Below the pieces are notes generated by a model. That model did not search any database and had not been told where the DNA came from. It saw nothing but the letters and a program-made list of their open reading frames with translations. This document shows positions 12,626 to 22,600 of a stretch of 64,000 bases of DNA, piece by piece (the stretch's first letter is position 1; every line of letters begins with the position of its first letter). The stretch is from Promerops cafer (taxonomy: Eukaryota > Chordata > Aves > Passeriformes > Nectariniidae): NCBI GenBank assembly GCA_013398275.1, contig VZSE01008781.1, positions 10,001 through 74,000 of the forward strand, read 5' to 3'. Position numbers and translations under genes: made by a program.

Positions 12626-14759
12626 TGAAAACATTTCCTGCTCAACTTAGTGGTTTTCAAATTTAGAATTTTTACCTATACTTTGCCCCTAGGTAGGTTG
12701 TGCCCTGCTGTCACTGAAGCACTGTGACACGGGTGGCTGTTCCAGGACATGCCATGTTGACGATGCCAGGTTGTCAACATGAATGTTTGGAAAGTGCAGG
12801 AGCACAAATTCAGATTCAGTTGTGTGAAACTTCCGTGGGTTAACTTCACTGTTGTTTCTCTGAATTCATGGAGTGTAACGGGCCATGAATCAGTAATTTT
12901 CATTCACAAAAGAACTTGTTGTATATATTCAGGTCCCCCTGACAGTGCTGTAAGCAGCATTGCCTATTAAGCTTTCTAAACTATTTAAACTAGGTCAGAG
13001 TGAGGGAAAACTGTACCAACATTATGATTAAAAGGCACCAGTATAACGATCCATAGCATTGTTTTCTTTGTTCCCATGAGTCACTGCCTAACAATATGGT
13101 TATTTTAGCTCTATGACTTCTTCAAAAAGAAGAGCTCTGCCCACATCTTTAAAAAAAAAATTATCAGCTCTCTCTTACCGCTTTCCTCCTAGATTATGTG
13201 CTGTTGCTGGTTTGCTAGAAAATAAGTGTGCACATTTTAATTTTAGTCTGTCTCTTTTGCCCCTTATTTGAATTACTAATGTCCCTTCCGTTTCCTTGTA
13301 AGGGTCTGTGTGTTGGCTGGTAAGGACTGCATCTTTAGCAAATACAAAATAGTAGCTCCCTGAAATACTGCCAGGAAAATGTTTGCCAGGTTTATTTTTT
13401 TCTTAGGTTGATTTTTGCGCCTCTTTTTTCTGGTGGAGGAGGGGAGTAAATGAAGTACCCAAGATTTTATGTTTGGCCCTAATCAGTTTTCATAACAATG
13501 AAAGAGTCCCTACTGCATGAATATTAAATTTTGATGAAGCTTTTTTTTTTTGAGGCTGTAGATTTAAGACAGCTTGGTAACCAGAACTCCTCTGCTCTGT
13601 GTCAGCTCTCTGTGAGATATTGAATATTATAATTTCTATATTTGCTGCTCAGATGTCATTTAATATTAATATGCAAAATACTCATTCCCTTTAAAAATAA
13701 TGTTCTTATTGTATGATTTATTTGATGTGTAACTCAGAGTTTTGTCTTTTCTCACATAAAATAAAGCACCTTTCAGAGGGAGATGATCTGTTTCTTCCTG
13801 TACGTGTGGCACAAAATGTCAACATTCTTCCTGTCATTCGCAGACTCAGTGAACAGTGAAGCAAACATCAGGCGCTGCTTGTGTTAAGAGCAATGGGGAA
13901 CTATTGAGTTTTTGTTTTCAGAAATGTGCACCAGGAATCTGAAATATTCAAGGACTTGCAGGCACTGCAAAAATTTCTTATTCGTCCTCCTGTGATTCCT
14001 GAATTCTTAAACTTTGATCTGTAATTTTTGCCCCTCAAATTTGGATCTTGTGGTGATAGTCCTTGGACTTGTAAAAGAATACAGGTTCAGACTGCTGGCA
14101 TTATTCCTGCATTCAGCTCATCATTTATCACATAGTGGCTCTAGACAGAACTTGCCTTCTGTATGCTTCAAATCTCTGGCTTTAATCCTATAAACACTTA
14201 CATACTACACTGCTTAATTTTAACCATCTACATAATACCATGATGGATTTGATGAAGCTGCTTGCATAAACACTGGAATGGATGTATGAATGGTAACATT
14301 ACATGTCATCCTGCTGTACTGAACCTAGAGCAAAAATCTCTTCCCCCCATGAAGAAACAAGTTCTTGACCAAAAACATATATCCAGTTTAAGCTTTCCTG
14401 GGAATTGATCTCATTTAGGGCACCGCTTTTCCTGTGTGATCTAACTAAAGCACACTGAAACCTGCTGAGGACTTGGCAGGAGCGAGTAACTCTGGACTAA
14501 CATTGAGTATTTGGGAAAAGTGGGTTTATGGAGGAATTTGAAGGACAAGATTGTAATAAAACACAAAGGCACGGTCAATTATAGGAATTTGAATCTAGTG
14601 AAATGACGTAAATCATACCTCTGCTAGAAGGAGCACTGGGGCTCAGAGGGTTGAGCAGCTTCCTGAAGTTTGGGATTATTTGGACAGTTCTCCCTGTCTT
14701 TGAAATCCAGAACTTGTTATCTGTCAATAATAGTATTAACTATATATCATATTCATGTT
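12626..14759. other. Noncoding stretch, no gene recognised
   Basis: AT-rich unique sequence with an A10 run at 13151-13160 and a T11 run at 13541-13551. The part around 13600-13710 is rich in TTAATATTAATATG-like motifs. No open frame of interest. Confidence 0.6.
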
Positions 14760-14950
14760 CATTTTGGAGATTTTCCATGTTCTTCTTGAAGTTTGGAAAC
14801 CAGAACTGGACAGCTTTAACTAATAATTCCTATCAGTGTTATACATAGGTGCATTACTTCAAATGCACTTTCACCCTTTATTTTTGTCCTATCATCCTTG
14901 GTGCCTCTTATTGGCTTTGGACCAGATCCCGTTGACCATGCAAGGAAGAC
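14760..14950 (-). mobile_element. Old CR1 LINE fragment, minus strand
   Basis: The segment at 14780-14812 reads TTCTTGAAGTTTGGAAACC followed by AGAACTGGACAG. This matches the reverse-complement signature of the CR1 reverse-transcriptase 3' coding region as I know it from bird and turtle CR1 copies (CTTGAATTGTGGACACCAGAACTGGACA). The sequence after it, up to a TATTGGCTTT near 14920, follows the same order but is much decayed. The copy is truncated at both ends and has no open reading frame. Family assignment is by remembered consensus, so the ends are approximate. Confidence 0.65.
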
Positions 14951-15911
14951 TTGCAGTATTTGACTTTGTAACAATTAATGTTCTTATTCATAAAACCCAC
15001 TTTGAGATTTACAGGTTAGTTACCAGAAATTTTGGCCATTTTCTCAAATGTTGATGAATCAGTCTCTCCAAAGTGAGTTCAGGGCTTAATCAGTAGTGTG
15101 AGTGCAAGCTATCTGGGTAATTGTCTAAGGTCCAGTATGTCACATCAAGTTTCTGTCAAAATCGCAGCCAGCTGAAACACTTTCAGTTTTGTTTTTTTAC
15201 TGTCATTTGCCCTATTTGTGAGGCTTTATGAGAAGGCTGTGTGCTACTTAAGTTACATTCTGAAGAAGACAGAAACAAGTCAATGAAGAGAAGTAAAATT
15301 GACAAGCGAAGTGGGCAATGTGATAGAACTGTCTTGAGGAGCTCATGTTTCTCAGAAAGGTAGAAAAATTGAGTTAGGAGTTAAGGAAAATAAATGGAAA
15401 GAAGTAGAGATGGACTGAACTGGGAGGGAAGAAGGAGAAAAAGAGAAGCAGCAAAGCAGGTCTGAAGTGGTAAAGATAAAGAGTCATTGTACACTTGACA
15501 CTGCTGTCTACAAGTGGCTGGCTGAATCCAGCACAGAAGTGGTTCATTGAAACAGCAAAGGGTTGTGGCTGGGCAGGTCCTGCTGAAGGAGCAGACTTAG
15601 TCTAGCATAGATACTGGAAGACAAGCAAGGTGTTTTAGCCTTTCTTCCTCTCCCATCTCTAATTGAGACTGCTCATTGTGGCACATATTCCCACTGCATG
15701 TGGTTGGGTTGCATAGCTGGGTGACCATCCTGCATTTAAAACAGCTTTGTGTCCAGTCCCGTTAGCTCATAATAACTGTGAGCCTCTTCCTAGACCAAAA
15801 TACTATCTCCACCAATTATTGTAGCAGCTGCTTTGGCACTATGCCCAGGAACTGCTCTTCATCCCACCTGGGGAAATGCAGGGAAGGGAGAGCGTTGGTG
15901 GGAGCAGCACA
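14951..15911. other. Noncoding stretch, no gene recognised
   Basis: Unique sequence with a purine-rich patch near 15390-15480. Short open frames only. Confidence 0.6.
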
Positions 15912-16325
15912 AGGTAGAGCCCAAAGAAGGGCAATGAAGCCAGCGAAGGGTTTAGAGCCACAAGTGTTTTGAGGAGCACCTGATGTTGTTTAGCCTGAAG
16001 AAAAGGAGGCTCAGGGTGACTTTCTTGCTCTCTAAAACTACCTGAAAGCAGCTTGTAGCCAAAGTGGCCATCGGTCTCTCCTCCCAGGTGACAAGTGACA
16101 GGATAAGAGAAAATGGCCTCAAGTTATGCCAAAGGACATTTAGATTGGGGATGAGGGCAAAACGGTTGTCCAGCACTGGAACAAGCTGCCCAGGGAAGTG
16201 GTGGAGTCACCATCCCTGGAGGGATTTAAAACCCATGTAAGTGTGGCATGGGGACATGAGTTAGTGGTGGATTTGGCAGTGCTGGCAGTGCTGGGCCTTT
16301 TCCAAGCTAGATACTTTTCTAAGGA
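15912..16325 (+). mobile_element. CR1 LINE fragment, 5'-truncated, plus strand
   Basis: This is the clearest transposon in the window. It runs through the known CR1 3' order: AGAAGGGCAATGAAGCCAG near 15926, GTTTAGCCTGAAGAAAAGGA near 15989, GCTTGTAGCCAAAGTGGCC, CAAGTGACAGGATAAGAGAA, TGGCCTCAAGTTATGCC, TTTAGATTGGGGATGAGG, GGAACAAGCTGCCCAGGGAA, GTGGTGGAGTCACCATCCC and GGAGGGATTTAAAA. The last part, CTTTTCCAAGCTAGATA, corresponds to the CR1 tail, so about 35 bases before it appear to be deleted. The copy lacks the 5' UTR, ORF1 and most of ORF2, as most CR1 insertions do. A TGGCAGTGC unit is duplicated near 16275. It is inactive. Confidence 0.95.
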
Positions 16326-17229
16326 ATGTTCTCTGGCTTCCTGAAGGTCCTTGCTATGGCTGGCATGCCTTTTTTAATAATCATAATGTGAAAAAATTGT
16401 CTGTTAATTCCTTTTGATTATAAAAGCAATTAGGGTGAAAGACAGCATGATTCTCTGTATGTGCAGTTTGGGAGGAGAGCTACAGGAAGACAAACATCCG
16501 TCTCCTCAGAGGAAATGAATGGCAAATCCAAAAACTTAACACAAGTCCTAAGTCCCCTGTTGCTGCTTTAGCCACAAGAATCCTGTCATTTTACAGATAG
16601 GCTCTAAACACAGTCACATATGTTTATTTTAAGTTCCAAATAATCTGTCATTGAGAGACCTCATTGTCCTTGGCAAATATTTAGGGATCCTAATTACTCC
16701 TTAGGAATTTCTGGACTAAGGGAGACTCGGTTCTGTAAATTCAGTGTCCTAGTCATGTATTCTTAATTTTTTTTTGCACATCAGAAGTCTTACAAATACA
16801 TGACTGTGTGAAGCCTTTTAGATTTGTATGTCTGATCCTGGTAGCTGACTGCACTAGTTAGGTGTGCATGACTACACTCCAAAAGTGCAGACAAAATCAT
16901 CTCCACTCCTTTCTCTGACCCTACAAGGAAAGCTACTAATTTTGTAACATTGTTCAATTTCCTCCAAATGAAATCAGTGAGATAAGGATCTGTACAAACA
17001 AATGACTCTCCCGTGCTGTACAGTGTTATAAGTCAAAAGTAATTAAAAATCACACTTCCTTACATTTAGTAAGCCTTATCAAACTATAGTATGACAGAAA
17101 AGTCTGGAATTTGGATCTGAGCTTGCCTGCACAAATGGGATAAATCTGCTCTTTCTAGAGACAGCTGTGTTCTGTTCATGTTCCAGTTAAAGTTGAGCTG
17201 TTACCCTCCTCTACTTCATGTTGATGAGT
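16326..17229. other. Noncoding stretch, no gene recognised
   Basis: AT-rich unique DNA between two CR1 copies. No gene or repeat recognised. Confidence 0.6.
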
Positions 17230-17672
17230 CTGCACTTGGAATAGTGAGTCCAGTGGCCCCCCTTTTCTGTCCCCTCATCCCATTCCTGTTCAGGAGAGAT
17301 GTGGAGGAATTGTAGAGGACTGTAATGATGGTCCAGGGTCTGGAATACTCAACTTATGAGAAAGAACTGAGGAAGCTGGTCTTGTTTAGTTCTAGGTGAG
17401 AGGCTAAGGGGTATCCAGTGGCAACTTGCAGTGACCTAAAGAGTGGTTCCAAGAATAACAGAGACTGTGTCTTAGTGCTGGCACAAACCATACAAGAGGT
17501 AACAGTTAAAAGCAGCAGAAAATGGGAGGTTCTGGTTGGAAATTAGGAAACAAATTTCTCTAGGAGGATAGGACAGGAAGGGGAAAAACCTATGGCCAAC
17601 TTGGTCAAATGGGAGGTTGGATTTGAGACCTCCAGAGGTCTCCTCCACCCACAATTTCTTTGATTCTGTTAC
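17230..17672 (+). mobile_element. CR1 LINE fragment with 3' end, older, plus strand
   Basis: This copy is decayed but ordered. A TGCACTTGGAATAGTGAGTC start resembles the CR1 'only a few readers' region upstream of the ATTCAGGAGAGA motif. GAGAAAGAACTGAGGAAGCT and TTGTTTAGTTCTAGGTGAG match the CR1 'leader' block. The end GGTTGGATTTGAGACCTCCA followed by GAGGTCTCCTCCACCC and TTGATTCTG matches the CR1 3' terminus with its ATTCTGTGATTCTG repeat unit. It is more diverged than the copy at 15.9 kb. A minus-strand 60-codon frame across it is spurious. Confidence 0.88.
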
Positions 17673-18479
17673 AGAGCATGAATATTCAGTTCATTGACTG
17701 TTTTTTCTAATTTATATTCTGAGTTTTTAGCAGGATTTTGCTCAAGGCCAGATTCTACTGCTTCTGTGTTAAGAAGTAATTTTAATCCCTTGTAATCAAT
17801 AGGACTATTTTTGGCACAAAGTTCTGGATTGCAAAATCCACAGATATCTGTATTGCAAATCCTAAAGGGGATTGATTTCTTTCTTTCTCTTTTTTTTTTT
17901 TGTCTTTTTGTAAAACACTGGACTTGCTTGATGAATAAGCAATGAATGTAGCAAATAAGAAAATTACTGAAGTTGAAGAAGCTTGATGAAACTTGATTAC
18001 ATTTCATCTTTTAAAATTCATACACTGCTTGCTTTACTTTGAACAGATAGTATGTTTCTCTGAGAAAGTGATGTTTGTGTGCATGCGATTTATCTTCTCT
18101 TAACCCATTCTTGTGACCTTTTACTTAAGTAACCTGATCGAAATCTCACTTTGTTAACTTTAATTGACATTGAAAGAAAATTTATTTTTTCAGAAGCCAG
18201 GCAGATCAATATGAATTTGCACTCTGCTAATTTTGCTTCCTGGACTTGTCTCGAAAACTGTAAGAACGTGATGGAAAACATTGGCTCTTTGTTGTTACTC
18301 TACATTTGTTGTTAGTGGGTTAACCCAAAACATTTCAAATTGAACTGCAAAATGATAGTGCAGCCATTAGAGATGAAAGCAACCCTTTAAAATGCTTCAC
18401 TCTTTACTGAAGAGAAGTATGCACTCCTCCTTTTGTGCTTGATGCAGAATTAGAAGTTTGGACTGTGGTTATTACTTCA
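17673..18479. other. Noncoding stretch, no gene recognised
   Basis: AT-rich unique sequence with a CTTTCTTTCTC-to-T12 pyrimidine tract at 17877-17901. A 112-codon minus-strand open frame (17669-18007) is Lys/Asn/Ser-rich, as expected from AT-rich DNA, and shows no domain. Confidence 0.6.
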
Positions 18480-18970
18480 GACATTTTAGGCTGTCCAATA
18501 AAGTCATTGATCTAATTAAACCAGAGGGTAAATTACAGCTTTCAGCACCTAGATCTCCCAATATATAAGGTGGTGTTAAGTGCACCTTCAAAAGCAGAAA
18601 TAAATAAGTTAATAGCAAATCTAAAGGGATCAGTTCTATCATGGTCTAATTAGACAGTAGAAATATGGCCAGAAAGACCACCGTGTCCTTAAAAGTAGCA
18701 AGGTCCATTTTTTTCCTCAAAAGGATAACATTTGACTAAATAGTGTGGTCTGACATTAGGTTTCATTAGGTGTAAATGACATTGCAGAGCCTCGGGCTTT
18801 AAAGTGGCTTGAAGAGGTACAGGAAGGGTATTTTTCTTTCACCTGTCACCACTTATTTTCCTGAGCTACTGGCCAGTAGCCTGGCATTTTCAGTTAATGG
18901 GAAATAAATAATACAGCTGTAATACAAATGTTGTTTGTTGTTGCTTGATCTTATGAGGCAGTCATTAAAG
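18480..18970. other. Possible conserved noncoding element cluster
   Basis: Unique, repeat-free sequence with many homeodomain-type cores (ATTGATCTAATTAAAC, GTCTAATTAGAC, GTAAATTACAGC) and a CATTAGGTTTCATTAGGTGT short direct repeat. The texture suggests an enhancer-type element. This is inference from appearance only. Confidence 0.3.
18644..18655. promoter_or_regulatory. Perfect 12-bp palindrome with TAATTA core
   Basis: GTCTAATTAGAC is its own reverse complement and centres on TAATTA, the site type bound by paired or dimerising homeodomain proteins. It lies inside an enhancer-like block. The palindrome is seen directly; binding is inference. Confidence 0.45.
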
Positions 18971-19824
18971 TTTAAATAAAAATCTGGAAAGAGAGCCACA
19001 TAATGGTTAAGGACCCTCAGCTAACTTTGGATTTTTATGGCCTTCTCATTATAGCTATTATACACTAACACAACCACTAATGAAAGGCTTGGAAACTTTG
19101 CGTGGGATGAGGCTCATTTCAGGCAGGAGGAGGAAGTGACCGTCTGCTCGGAAATAGCTGCGTGTGCCAACCCCGCACAGACCCCGCCTGGGTGTCTGCT
19201 TACTTTTCTAAATTAATTTACAGCAAGATTCATCTCGGCTTTGTGCTGGGCTGCTGAAGAGGCCACCCTTGTTCCCAGTGGGAATCCCAGCCAGCCCAGG
19301 CTGCCCTTCGGGACTCATCCCGCTCTTTGCACAAATCCCATCCCTCCAGGGCACTCACCTCTCCCCCAGGGCAGGGCTTGCCCAGGAACGGGTATTACCA
19401 ATGCCCACGACTTGTGGAGTCCCTGGTTAAACCCCTAGTAGCAAGAGGTGCTGTTTTTATGGTAATGTGCTCTCAGTTATGTCATTGATATAATTTCTGT
19501 GTTAGTTTTTAGTACTTCTTTCCTGAAAAAAAAAATTGCTCAGTCTAATACCTTTTGATTCTCATAGTTCAATTTATTTGCTCACTTTATGAAAATTGTA
19601 CATCCTAGAGATAACAATTGTTGCTATTCCTGGTGAGAAATTTTCTGTGCTCCCCATAAGAAAGCGATTTCAATTCTAGCGAGACATTGTACAACTTGTT
19701 TCTGACTGCACTGGCAGTAAAATAAATCTCAGAAGTAAGGGGGGGATTTTTAGTATCTTTCTGGGCACCTTTTTTTCTTTGCACCCCAGGATGCTCTCTG
19801 AGGCTTGCACTGCTGCCTTCCACA
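18971..19824. other. Noncoding stretch, GC-richer patch
   Basis: Contains a GC-richer patch at about 19110-19440 with several Pro/Gly-type short frames, and an A9 run near 19526-19535. No gene recognised. Confidence 0.55.
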
Positions 19825-19960
19825 GGCCTGCAAGGCGCCACGCTGCTTCTTTGTGCCTCCATCTTCCCATCTGTCAGAGAGGCATTGCAATGCCTACCTC
19901 CCCAGTTAAGTACTTTGAAGATTATTGATGTTGCAGCAAAGCTTTTATATGAGCATTTGA
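19825..19960 (+). mobile_element. MIR-type SINE remnant, plus strand
   Basis: TTTGTGCCTCCATCTTCCCA followed by TCTGT (19850-19874) matches the MIR core (TCTGTGCCTCAGTTTCCCCATCTGT). The MIR 3' order continues with ACCTCCCCAGTTAAGTACTT and TGAAGATTATTGATG, then TTATATGAG, equivalent to the CTTTGAGATCTATTGATG and TATATAAG of the amniote MIR tail. The tRNA-like head is not recognisable. A minus-strand 125-codon open frame (19605-19982) reads straight through it and should not be annotated as a gene. Confidence 0.75.
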
Positions 19961-21560
19961 TTCTAATATTTCTTCCTTCCACAGTATGTTTTATTCAGGC
20001 CAAACTCCTAGCCACTCTCCTAACAGCTAATGGAGCAGAGAATCTTTTATCGTGGCTGCTCCCTATTGCGGTCTGAGAGGTCTGTTTTGATATGTCAGCA
20101 CAGAGAACTTTTCTTTTTATAATTACAGATTTTGTCAACCATTTTGACTACTAATCGAGCTGCAGTGTGGATTACTGCCTTATTAGTAACACGAGGAGCT
20201 CTCCAAAACACACAGCCTGAGGCAGAGCCTCATTATGGAAGACTTCAGGCCAGTTTATTTAGCAAAGCTGTAAAGAACTGGAAATAAGATCTTATACTGG
20301 GAAATGTTGAGTAACCTTAAGTGTAGGCATAAAGCCCTGCTTCCCTTAGGGACACACCCTATCCATAGGTGTTTGCTGTCCATGTAACTGGTCACGTGTT
20401 AGGAGAGAATCCACTCACTGGTGTCAAACCAATGAACAGGGCAGCCCCAGGGTCAGCCAGCATGTTTAGGAAAAGAACTATGAGGTATTTTTTCCTAAAA
20501 CCTTCCTTCTGAGGAAGACACTTGCTTCAAGAGGAAAGAGAAAAGTGGTCAGTGACATAATTTGAATGCAAAATTAGAGGCTACTGCTGAGCATTAAAAT
20601 ATTTCTTCTAGTTCCCCAGGGATTTTGCATGGAATTCACTGCGCTCAGTGTGAATGGCAGAGGGACTATATTTATACTTGGTAAATTGGCTGGATGGGCT
20701 CCTGGGATTTGAATTGTTTTACACAGAAAGCTCTTGATTTGAGGATATTTTGTAGCGTCCAGTGGCAAGATCCACCCACAACCCCTCAAGGGATGTATAC
20801 AAAAGGATATGTCTGATTTTGCATCATGACTAGCTGGAGAAGAATACAAGCCAGGTGTTCAAGCTGCATGATTTAAAGAGCAATAAAAAAATATGACACA
20901 TAAATTAAAATTATCAGAATGAAAGTCTTTTCTTAGAAGCATACCGAATTGGACTCAATATTTCAATTGGTACTTCCTTCCTCCCTTCCTGGAGTAATTC
21001 TATTCAGGTCACTGAAACTTTTTTGAATTATCCTGATTTTAGTAAACATTTTCAGAGGAAAGAAAATTGGATGCCATTTTCACCCTTCCAAGTGAAATAT
21101 TATGATTTCTTGAGAACTGCTTAATTCAATCACATTTTTTTGTTTTAATATTATTGTTACTTCAAATGTTTTTAAAGATACCTGTGTTTTAAAAATGTAA
21201 GTATTAATTTATTACATATATAATTAAGGCAGAAGATGAAATATTTTATTGTATCTAAAATATTTGTATATTTACTGCAAATGTTTCATATTTATTCAAA
21301 TAGAAGTAGAAACCTTTTGATTCTTCTCTGCCAAGAACTGGCATAACTGACACAGCTTTGGCCCTGATCACCAGTGCATCAGTTCCCCAAATTTAGTAGC
21401 CTTCAAATTGCATCAATAGCACCACAGCATAGCTACATTTCAGACTTTCAAGGCACCAGGAGGAAGTGCATGTACCTTTAAATGTCTTACTCTGAATTAG
21501 CCAAAAATGAATCTTATTTTTGCGTATTTATTTAAGTACCTGGGCAGGATTCTTTTTTTC
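19961..21560. other. Noncoding stretch, possible element near 20.1 kb
   Basis: Unique AT-rich sequence. The part at about 20090-20240, with TATAATTACAGA, ACTACTAATCGAGC and TTATTAGTAACAC, looks like a conserved element. A (TAT/AAT)-rich stretch lies at 21170-21300. No gene recognised. Confidence 0.5.
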
Positions 21561-21714
21561 ATGAAAATGTTGCCTGTAACTAAGGCAAAAACAAACATTA
21601 AGCCACTTTGTTGTTTGTCTACTTTAAATGAAAATGTTGCATTGGTATAAAATCACTCTTGAAGTATTTTTTATCTTGTTTCCAAGCAGAAATACTTCAA
21701 AAGCACATTTTCAT
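21561..21714. repeat. Nested inverted repeat with a direct-repeat partner
   Basis: Outer arms ATGAAAATGT (21628-21637) and ACATTTTCAT (21705-21714) are exact reverse complements. Inside them, TTGAAGTATTT (21659-21669) and AAATACTTCAA (21690-21700) are also exact reverse complements. A 13-bp sequence, ATGAAAATGTTGC, occurs at 21561-21573 and again at 21628-21640. The spacing is asymmetric: 21 bases between outer and inner arm on the left and 4 on the right. It does not match a transposon end that I know. Confidence 0.75.
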
Positions 21715-22389
21715 CCGCTAAAGCAAACGTTCTCAAAATGAAGAACTTTTAAATACAAATGGTAGCAGGTAAAGGAAACAACTCTATTAAAAGAATTAAT
21801 GAGAAAATAACCCAGGAACAGTCTCGTTCTCTTAGACTCATCATTTGCTATGAAAGTCAACTGAGTTTTGAATGTCTGAAAATGCAAGTGGCAGAGGGCT
21901 GTGGGCTGGGAGGAGGATTCAGAGGGGTCAGCTTCAGTTGCTTCAAAGGAAACAAGGATTCAGGATGGCTTTCTTCAATCTCAAACCCATCAAGGTTGTC
22001 CCGTAGCTGGCTCCTGAGCAGAGAAGCAAGTGTCATTAATGGTGGCATGAAAACTAGGTCCAGCCTGTTCATCTTTGGAGCAAGGACCAAAGGGAATAAA
22101 GAAGGGGAAGGAGAGTGATGGAATGGGTTTACACTCTGTGTTCTGTCTTCAATAATTAAGGTTCCCTTTAAAAAGAGTCTTTTTTTTGCTCTTTTGCCTT
22201 CATTGCTGTCACTATTGACTTTTGGTTCATAGTTTTATGGTCATGTTGTTGTTTCTCCTTCCTGTAAGGACTGCTAGACTGTCCAGAGCAGTATCTTGTT
22301 TTCAGCCTTGTAGAGCAGTCAATCCCCAGGAAGAGGCTAAGGTGTAGGACACAGACACAGCAGTGCTTCTCCTAACATGTTCTGTGGGT
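21715..22389. other. Noncoding stretch, no gene recognised
   Basis: A 119-codon plus-strand open frame (21759-22118) and an overlapping minus-strand frame show no domain. Upstream of the CR1 remnant the sequence from about 22280 may already belong to it but is too decayed to say. Confidence 0.55.
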
Positions 22390-22600
22390 TTCAGATAATA
22401 GTGGTTAGTGATCATCCGCTGATGGACCTTTATCCTGCATGGATTTGTCTAATCCTACTTTGAACCTGTTAATACTCCTGGCCTCTACAATACCCTCAGG
22501 CAGCAAGTCTTGCATGCTAATTGTATATGGTGTGGTGTTTGAACTGTGAAGAGGTATGTGAAGTAGGTCCAGCCTGTCTTTGGGAGAGTGATGGTATGAT
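22390..22600 (-). mobile_element. Ancient CR1 LINE 3' coding remnant, minus strand
   Basis: On the plus strand CGCTGATGGACCTTTATCCT, GCATGGATTTGTCTAATCC, TTTGAACCTGTTAATACTCC and TGGCCTCTACAATACCCTCA follow the reverse complement of the 3' end of old CR1 ORF2 in turtles, crocodilians and birds. Translated on the minus strand it gives LLPEGIVEARSINRFKVGLD, which matches the known C-terminal LP.DVVEA.SINSFK..LD pattern of CR1 reverse transcriptase polyproteins. The upstream part towards 22600 (GTGAAGAGGTATGTGAAGTA) is more decayed. A 119-codon minus-strand frame across it is a relic of this coding region, not a host gene. Confidence 0.85.

Noticed and set aside
19605..19982. 125-codon minus-strand open frame
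   Set aside because: It reads antisense through a MIR remnant and has no domain.
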